NCBI RefSeq assembly: GCF_023516435.1
Contig: NZ_CP097332.1
Coordinates: forward strand, 2,914,001 to 2,978,000
Length of the DNA: 64,000 nt
Origin: Jatrophihabitans telluris
GTDB taxonomy: Bacteria; Actinomycetota; Actinomycetes; Mycobacteriales; Jatrophihabitantaceae
Direction: 5' to 3'
Of this stretch, positions 58,954-64,000 are shown one piece after another; the first letter of the stretch is position 1; every line of letters begins with the position of its first letter. The notes below the pieces were generated by a model. It saw only the letters and a list, made by a program, of their open reading frames with translations. It had not been told where the DNA came from and did not search any database. Made by a program: the position numbers and the translations under genes.

Positions 58954-60270
58954 ATGATCGACCGCAGTCCCGACCCCAGCAGCCTCGAGCCCATCGAGCG
59001 CGCCTCGATCGAGCAGCTTCGGGAACTGCAGCTGAGTCGGCTGCGGTGGTCCCTGAGCCACGCCTACGACAACGTGCCCCACTACCGCAGGGCCTTCGAT
59101 GCGGCCGGCATCGGATCGGGCGACATCGCCGCGCTGACCGACCTGGCCGAACTGTCGAGATTCCCCTTCACCGCCAAGGCCGATCTGCGCGAGAACTATC
59201 CCTTCGGCATGTTCGCGGTGCCGAGGAGCGAGGTGAGCCGCGTCCATGCCTCGTCCGGAACGACCGGCCGCCCCACCGTCGTCGGCTACACCCACGAGGA
59301 CGTCCGCACCTGGGCGAAGCTGATGGCGCGGTCGCTGCGCGCCGGTGGCGTACGCCCCAGCGACATCGTGCACATCGCCTACGGTTACGGCCTGTTCACC
59401 GGCGGCCTGGGCGCCCACTACGGCGCGGAAGAACTGGGGTGCACCGTCGTCCCCGTCTCCGGCGGCATGACCGAGCGGCAGGTCATGCTGATCCAGGACT
59501 TCGAGCCGGACGTCATCATGGTGACCCCCTCCTACATGCTGGCGCTCGTCGATGAGCTCGAACGTCAAGGCATCGACCCGAGGTCGACCTCTTTGAAGAT
59601 CGGGGTGTTCGGCGCCGAGCCCTGGACCAACGACATGCGCCTGGAGATGGAGCGGCGGCTCGACCTGCACGCGGTCGACATCTACGGGTTGTCCGAGGTC
59701 ATGGGTCCGGGGGTGGCGATGGAGTGCGTGGACACCAAGGACGGACTGCACGTATGGGAGGACCACTTCTACCCCGAGATCATCGATCCGCTCACGGGCG
59801 AGGTCCTGCCGGACGGGCAGGAGGGTGAACTGGTGTTCACCTCCTTGACCAAGCAGGCCATGCCGGTGATCCGCTACCGCACGCGTGATCTCACCAGGTT
59901 GCTGCCCGGGACGGCGCGGCCGATGCGCCGCATCGAGAAGATCACCGGACGCACCGACGACATGATCATCCTGCGCGGGGTGAACCTGTTCCCCACCCAG
60001 ATCGAGGAACTGATCCTCAAGATCCCGGCGTTGTCACCACACTTCCAGTGCGTGCTCTCGCGCTCGGGCCCGCTGGACGAACTCGCGCTGCGGGTGGAAC
60101 GTCGCCACGATGCCTCGGTGGCCGAAGGCGAGCAGGCCGGGACGGAACTGCGCACGATGGTCAAGAACACCATCGGTGTCAGCGTCGCCGTGGAACTTCT
60201 CGAACCCGATTCGGTAGAGCGCTCACTGGGCAAGATGCGCCGCATCGTGGACGAACGTCCCAAGCGATGA
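58954..60270 (+). CDS. paaK: Phenylacetate-CoA ligase
   Basis: A 438-residue adenylate-forming ligase of the PaaK group: HASSGTTGRPTVVGYT is the P-loop, IYGLSEVMGPGVAMEC the A5 motif, and GRTDDMIILRGVNLFPTQIEE the hinge; GKMRRIVDERPKR ends the protein. It activates phenylacetate to phenylacetyl-CoA. ATG at 58954 follows GAAGGGTG. The catabolic operon is elsewhere, but paaI and a PaaR-like gene occur at 40.5 kb. No PaaR-type site was seen upstream. It may use a related aromatic acid. Confidence 0.9.
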   Translation: MIDRSPDPSSLEPIERASIEQLRELQLSRLRWSLSHAYDNVPHYRRAFDAAGIGSGDIAALTDLAELSRFPFTAKADLRENYPFGMFAVPRSEVSRVHASSGTTGRPTVVGYTHEDVRTWAKLMARSLRAGGVRPSDIVHIAYGYGLFTGGLGAHYGAEELGCTVVPVSGGMTERQVMLIQDFEPDVIMVTPSYMLALVDELERQGIDPRSTSLKIGVFGAEPWTNDMRLEMERRLDLHAVDIYGLSEVMGPGVAMECVDTKDGLHVWEDHFYPEIIDPLTGEVLPDGQEGELVFTSLTKQAMPVIRYRTRDLTRLLPGTARPMRRIEKITGRTDDMIILRGVNLFPTQIEELILKIPALSPHFQCVLSRSGPLDELALRVERRHDASVAEGEQAGTELRTMVKNTIGVSVAVELLEPDSVERSLGKMRRIVDERPKR

Positions 60271-60273
60271 CGC

Positions 60274-61053
60274 TCACATCACGGTTTTCATCCGCCCCGG
60301 TGACGCTCGCCGGGGGGCAATAGCGCCAGTCTTTTTCACCGATCTCATCGGCCGTCCACGACCGACGATGGCCGAGGCCGCCTCACCTCGCCCAGCGGCC
60401 ACCGGGGGTGCGTCGCGCCGGATCTCGGCCAGGATGCGTCGTGAGTACGAGATCGAGTTCGGGTACCCGGCCCGGTCCGACCGGATCGGCCGGAAGAATT
60501 CCACGCGGATCCGCGGTCGTACCGGAAAGCGGACGATGGACACCGAACCCGTGACGCGGACTCCCACGACCGCCGCGCCCCGTACCTCGCCGGCGATCCA
60601 GCCCGCACCGCTGTAGGCCCGGATCGTCCGGCCGCGCGAGAGCGTGCCTTCGGGAAACACGCCGACACAGCCGCCGGACCGCAGCGCCGCCAGCACGGAG
60701 GAGAGTTCACGTCGGTCCGCCACCCCGCGAGTGATCGGAAGCTGACCCATCCGCGTCAGGATCCAGGCAAGAACCGGCCTTTCCCACAAGGAGCTCTTCG
60801 CCAACGCGCGCACCGGACGACGTGACTGCGCCGCCACCCCGATGATCAACGGATCCCAGTGGCTGTCGTGGTTGGCGATCAGCAGACACGGTCCGGTCCT
60901 CGGCAGGACGTCCAGACCGACGACGTCCAGACGCCCCCACCACCGCACGACCGGTACGGACACCGCCATAGCTACGCGGTAGACCCAACTCCCGCGAGCA
61001 GCTGGGGGGTCGACGGTGCGTGACGTGCTCGACGGCGCTACTGCGGTTGACAC
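60274..61053 (-). CDS. 1-acyl-sn-glycerol-3-phosphate acyltransferase (PlsC family)
   Basis: A 259-residue membrane-associated acyltransferase. NHDSHWD is the catalytic HX4D motif and FPEGTLSRG the phosphate-binding motif; a hydrophobic stretch near residue 25-35 likely anchors it. It acylates lysophosphatidic acid or a similar lipid. The C-terminal 50 residues are basic and less conserved. It is convergent with paaK, three bases apart. ATG at 61053 is tentative. Confidence 0.87.
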   Translation of the reverse strand: MSTAVAPSSTSRTVDPPAARGSWVYRVAMAVSVPVVRWWGRLDVVGLDVLPRTGPCLLIANHDSHWDPLIIGVAAQSRRPVRALAKSSLWERPVLAWILTRMGQLPITRGVADRRELSSVLAALRSGGCVGVFPEGTLSRGRTIRAYSGAGWIAGEVRGAAVVGVRVTGSVSIVRFPVRPRIRVEFFRPIRSDRAGYPNSISYSRRILAEIRRDAPPVAAGRGEAASAIVGRGRPMRSVKKTGAIAPRRASPGRMKTVM

Positions 61054-61119
61054 GTAGGTGATTCGTCAGGCGGACGGCAACGGATTCCACTCCGGCACCG
61101 TGGAATTGTCCCAACGGAC

Positions 61120-61160
61120 ACCCTCCGCAAGCGTGCTTGTGCGGAGGGTATTCGCCCTCC
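61120..61160. other. Two mutually exclusive hairpins in the plsC/response-regulator gap
   Basis: ACCCTCCGCA (61120-61129) pairs perfectly with TGCGGAGGGT (61140-61149). The strand GGAGGG (61143-61148) can instead pair with CCCTCC (61155-61160). Only one hairpin can form at a time. The element lies about 70 bases upstream of plsC and 180 upstream of the response regulator. The remaining gap (61161-61337) has a third short hairpin GCCAGG/CCTGGC at 61298-61323 just before the regulator gene. Confidence 0.5.
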
Positions 61161-61337
61161 TTGCACCCTTCATGACAACTGTGTAACGCGGGGGCAATCG
61201 AGGCCGCCGAATATCCGGACGTTTACCTTCGAAGCCGTCGGTATCGACCCAGCACGAAGGGGCGCGACGTTAATTGCATGCTTGCCCGAACTTAAGAGCC
61301 AGGTAACAATTGCCCAGCCTGGCATCCGGGGGGGCGT

Positions 61338-62012
61338 ATGGCGCACGTGCTGGTCATAGAAGACGAACCGAGCTTACGGCTGCTCCTTGGACGGCTGCTG
61401 ACCGACGCCGGTTACCGAGTATCGACCGCAGCGACGGCCGCGCTCGGCCTGCAGGCGGCGATGACGGAGATTCCTGACCTGGTCATCCTCGACCTCATCC
61501 TGCCCGATATCCCCGGCGAGGAGGTGCTGAGCGTCCTGCTCGCCTCTCGGCCCGACGCGCGCGTGCTCATCCTGTCCTCGGTCGCCGAGGTCGGGCGCCG
61601 GATCGCCGTGCTCGACACGGGGGCAGCCGATTTCGTCGCCAAGCCTTTCAGCAACGGCGAATTGCTGGCCCGGGTGCGCGCGCGGTTGCGGGACGATGCC
61701 CGTCCCAGTCCCGGCACCCAGCAGCGTTACCTGACCGGTCACGGATTCGAACTCGACCTGCAACGACGCGAGCTCGTCATGGGGGGAAACCGGATCGAGT
61801 TGTCGCAGCGGGAGTTCGTCCTGCTCGCCCACCTGCTGCACAGGCGTGGCCAGGTCTGCACCCGACAGGAATTGCTCGCCGACGTATGGGGAATCGGATT
61901 CGACCCAGGGACCAATGTCGTCGACGTCTACGTGCGGCGCCTGCGCAGCAAGCTCGCCACGAACAGTATCGAAACGGTGCGCAATGTCGGCTATCGATTC
62001 GTCGCCTGCTAA
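61338..62012 (+). CDS. OmpR/PhoB-type response regulator
   Basis: A 224-residue regulator. The receiver domain has the acidic pair in VLVIEDEP, phospho-acceptor Asp52 in LVILDLILPD and the Lys in FVAKPF. The C-terminal winged helix (QREFVLLAHLLHRRGQVCTRQELLADVWGIGFDPGTNVVDVYVRRLRSKL) is of OmpR type. It pairs with the histidine kinase gene overlapping it by 29 bases. Target genes are unknown. Confidence 0.93.
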   Translation: MAHVLVIEDEPSLRLLLGRLLTDAGYRVSTAATAALGLQAAMTEIPDLVILDLILPDIPGEEVLSVLLASRPDARVLILSSVAEVGRRIAVLDTGAADFVAKPFSNGELLARVRARLRDDARPSPGTQQRYLTGHGFELDLQRRELVMGGNRIELSQREFVLLAHLLHRRGQVCTRQELLADVWGIGFDPGTNVVDVYVRRLRSKLATNSIETVRNVGYRFVAC

Positions 62013-63069
62013 ACACCTGCTCGCCGCAGGGTGGGTCGTGTTCTCCAGCCTCATGGCTGCCCTCATGTACCTGCTCCCGGGTGAGGAGACCATTCCGTAC
62101 CACCTCATCTGGGCCAGTTTCGCTCTGCTGTACGGGCTGTATCGCTGGTCGACGGGACTCACCTGGCTGGTCTTCAGCATCATCACCCTCGTCACCGGCA
62201 TCGCGCTGGTCCGGCACGCCCGCAGTGGCGTGATCGGCTGGGAGGAATGCACGGAGATCGTCCTGATGGGCGTGCTCGTCGCGCTGCTCATCTGGCACGT
62301 CAAGCGGTTCCAGGCCGCGCAGGATCGGCTGAACGAGCTGCGCGAGAGCGAACGCACCAAGGCCGAACACCGCGATGTCGCCGCCCGATTCGGTTCGCAC
62401 GAGGTGCGGACCCGGTTGACGATCGCCCGCGGCTTCGCCGAGTTGATCCGCGACAAGACCACCGACGAGACCACCCGAGCCGATGCCGCTGTCGTGGTCA
62501 GCGAACTCGACAAGGCCACCGCCATGACGACCAAGCTGCTGACCCTGGTCCGGGCCGAAGCCCCGTCCGAACGGTTGCCCATCGACGTCGTCACCCTCAT
62601 CGAGACCATCTCGCGCCGGTGGGCGGCCACCGTCGACCGGGACTGGAAGACCGACGTGCACCTCGGGCGAATGCTGGCCGATTCCGAGCGCCTGGAAGCA
62701 GCACTGGACTGCCTGGTCGAGAATGCGGTGAAGTTCACCGAACCTGGCGACTCGATCCTGCTGTCGGTGACGGCCGATGGCGAGGATGTGCTTATCGCCG
62801 TTGAGGATTCGGGCCTCGGCATCCCTCGCGCCGACCTCAATCGGGTCACCGAGATCTTCCAGACCGGCAGCGCGGCCGGCAGTCGCGGCGGCAGCGGCCT
62901 GGGCCTGTCGATCGTGCGCACCATGGTCGAATCACGCGGCGGCCAGCTCGAGTTGTCCAGCACCGAAGGCAACGGCACCCGGGTTGCGATGCGCATCCCA
63001 GGAGCGCACGCCGAACGCCGAACGGCCGTTCCGTTGCCGCTCAACGTGCGCGTTCCCGCCTCCGGCTGA
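61984..63069 (+). CDS. Membrane sensor histidine kinase
   Basis: A 361-residue kinase. The N-terminal 110 residues have three to four hydrophobic helices with almost no external domain, so it probably senses membrane state. The phospho-acceptor is in the H-box GSHEVRTRLTIARG (the Pro of the usual HExRTPL is Arg here). The ATPase domain has VENAVKFTE (N-box), EDSGLGIP (G1) and SRGGSGLGLSIVRTM (G2). ATG at 61984 overlaps the regulator gene; a later GTG at 62038 is possible. Confidence 0.88.
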   Translation: MSAIDSSPAKHLLAAGWVVFSSLMAALMYLLPGEETIPYHLIWASFALLYGLYRWSTGLTWLVFSIITLVTGIALVRHARSGVIGWEECTEIVLMGVLVALLIWHVKRFQAAQDRLNELRESERTKAEHRDVAARFGSHEVRTRLTIARGFAELIRDKTTDETTRADAAVVVSELDKATAMTTKLLTLVRAEAPSERLPIDVVTLIETISRRWAATVDRDWKTDVHLGRMLADSERLEAALDCLVENAVKFTEPGDSILLSVTADGEDVLIAVEDSGLGIPRADLNRVTEIFQTGSAAGSRGGSGLGLSIVRTMVESRGGQLELSSTEGNGTRVAMRIPGAHAERRTAVPLPLNVRVPASG

Positions 63070-63225
63070 TCCTTCCGGCGAGGCAGGCGCGCCGCGAATG
63101 TGCGGTTTCGACCAACAGCAAATCGCCGACAACTGGCCAGTCGTGTCGAAACGCCCATTCGGTTACATCGGCCGTGGGCATTTTCGCCTTGCGTACAAGG
63201 GAATCGTTCACCTGCATTACACGAC

Positions 63226-63252
63226 ATGACAGCGGAGTGACGGCGCTGTCAT
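63226..63252 (+). terminator. Possible terminator after the histidine kinase gene
   Basis: ATGACAGC (63226-63233) and GCTGTCAT (63245-63252) form an 8-bp stem with an 11-base loop, followed by the T-rich CTTCCTTTTG. It lies 157 bases after the kinase stop and 95 before the next start. No gene was seen in 63070-63347. Confidence 0.5.
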
Positions 63253-63347
63253 CTTCCTTTTGCCGCCGCTTCCCACCCCGCACAGTTCGCTCCAGAACTC
63301 TGCGCCCATGTCCAGTGGCGCGGATCGGGGAGAGGAAGGGCCTAGTC

Positions 63348-64000
63348 GTGAAGTCACATCCGACCAGCCTGATGCGATTCGCCAAGGCCGCCCTCGCGGC
63401 CACTCTTGTTGTCGCCGCGGTGCAATCGATGCAGCTGAGCAAGGCCGTCAAGGCGCAGGCCGCCGACGCGCCCGGCAGCATCACCCTCTCGGTGGCCAGC
63501 GCGAAGACCGTCGGCGGGGTGAGCACCGTCGGTGACCCGATCACCTCGTACAAGTGGATCGTCAACCTCGACGACACCGGCAACCCAGGCACGATCAGCA
63601 ACCAGGGCACCGGCCAGTGCCTGCCCTCGACCGCTCAAGGCGGCTCGACCGACCCCAACTACGCCGACACCTGCCAATGGCCCTCGGTCCGGGTCACCTC
63701 AGGGTTCGCACCGATCGTGGCCCAGGGCACCCAGGACGACCTCAACGCCACGAAGGCGCTGGCCGATCTGCCCGTCGGCAAGTACCTGATCTCGGTCACC
63801 TCGGACGGCTACAAGATCGACGGGCAGCACTTCACGGTCACCTCCGGCAGCAGCCAACTGGTCAAGGTCGCCATGAACGCCACTCCCCTGCCGCTGACCA
63901 CCCTGCGCCTGCAGGTCTTCAACGACAACGCTCCGGTCGATGCGACCTACGAGGTGGACGCCGAGCGCGGCCTTCGCGGATTCACCGCCACCCTCACGGA
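63348..64000 (+). CDS. Secreted protein, N-terminal part
   Basis: The frame runs past the window end; 217 codons are visible. The N-terminus KSHPTSLMRFAKAALAATLVVAAVQSMQLSKAVKAQAADAP is a signal peptide with likely cleavage after AQAADA. The mature part is rich in Thr, Val, Asn and Asp with beta-sandwich-like segments (GKYLISVTSDGYKIDGQHFTVTSGSSQLVKVAMN), reminiscent of Ig-like or Cna-B carboxypeptidase-regulatory-like domains. I do not recognise the full protein. GTG at 63348 follows AGAGGAAGG. Confidence 0.75.
   Translation, partial: MKSHPTSLMRFAKAALAATLVVAAVQSMQLSKAVKAQAADAPGSITLSVASAKTVGGVSTVGDPITSYKWIVNLDDTGNPGTISNQGTGQCLPSTAQGGSTDPNYADTCQWPSVRVTSGFAPIVAQGTQDDLNATKALADLPVGKYLISVTSDGYKIDGQHFTVTSGSSQLVKVAMNATPLPLTTLRLQVFNDNAPVDATYEVDAERGLRGFTATLT

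Overview
The window is a gene-dense, very GC-rich stretch of an actinobacterial chromosome (Actinomycetota). The basis is the codon use, many GTG starts, short overlapping start/stop junctions, and lineage-typical families: DUF3145 beside a FAS-II cluster, DUF5302, ANTAR regulators, DivIVA-like coiled coils, a CsbD/UspA/GlsB stress set, Ku plus UdgX, and a DesA3-type desaturase with its reductase. I do not name a genus. No rRNA, tRNA, insertion sequence, prophage or CRISPR array was seen. Most of the window looks like ordinary vertically inherited chromosome.

Layout. 0-2.4 kb: end of a FAS-II cluster (fabH, acpP, fabF). 2.2-3.6 kb: two arrays of a 32-bp repeat around DUF3145 and DUF5302 genes. 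3.7-11.2 kb: purU, an acyl-CoA synthetase, a covalent-FAD dimethylglycine/sarcosine dehydrogenase-like protein and a GAF-PAS-GGDEF-EAL protein. 11.2-19.6 kb: a third repeat array, a Na+/solute symporter operon with UspA, CsbD, a CDF transporter with a HAD phosphatase, a glutamate-cysteine ligase-like enzyme, a PAS-ANTAR protein and DUF427. 19.6-30.2 kb: ilvA, a pair of long coiled-coil proteins resembling the Scy/FilP arrangement of Streptomyces, otsA, a chemoreceptor, a PKD surface protein, htpX and a GAF-ANTAR protein. 30.4-38.8 kb: azoreductase/HxlR pair, zwf, exonuclease III, a second chemoreceptor with a textbook sigma-28 type promoter, and a GH65 phosphorylase with beta-phosphoglucomutase. 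38.9-40.4 kb: a two-gene operon resembling the anti-phage system Kiwa (four-helix membrane protein plus DUF4868 protein). 40.5-45.4 kb: paaI, a PaaR-like TetR regulator with its operator, and E1alpha/E1beta/E2 of a branched-chain 2-oxoacid dehydrogenase. 45.4-50.6 kb: DNA repair (ku, udgX, ATP-dependent ligase), a Gre-like factor and small proteins. 50.9-55 kb: a nickel transporter behind a Nur-type box, a desaturase/reductase operon and a fourth repeat array. 55-64 kb: ribokinase, msrA, a PNPOx-fold protein divergent from a MocR regulator, paaK, an acyltransferase, a two-component system and the start of a secreted protein.

How the parts connect. Phenylacetate metabolism appears twice (paaI/paaR and paaK, 18 kb apart). 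Trehalose is represented by synthesis (otsA) and by a GH65/phosphoglucomutase pair that could degrade a disaccharide. Ku, UdgX and an ATP-dependent ligase form a repair neighbourhood. The two chemoreceptors both carry sigma-28-like promoters although no che or flagellar genes lie here. The strongest unexplained signal is a dispersed repeat family: a near-invariant 20-bp core in head-to-tail arrays with an exact 32-bp period (about three helical turns) at four separate loci, each locus having its own linker sequence.
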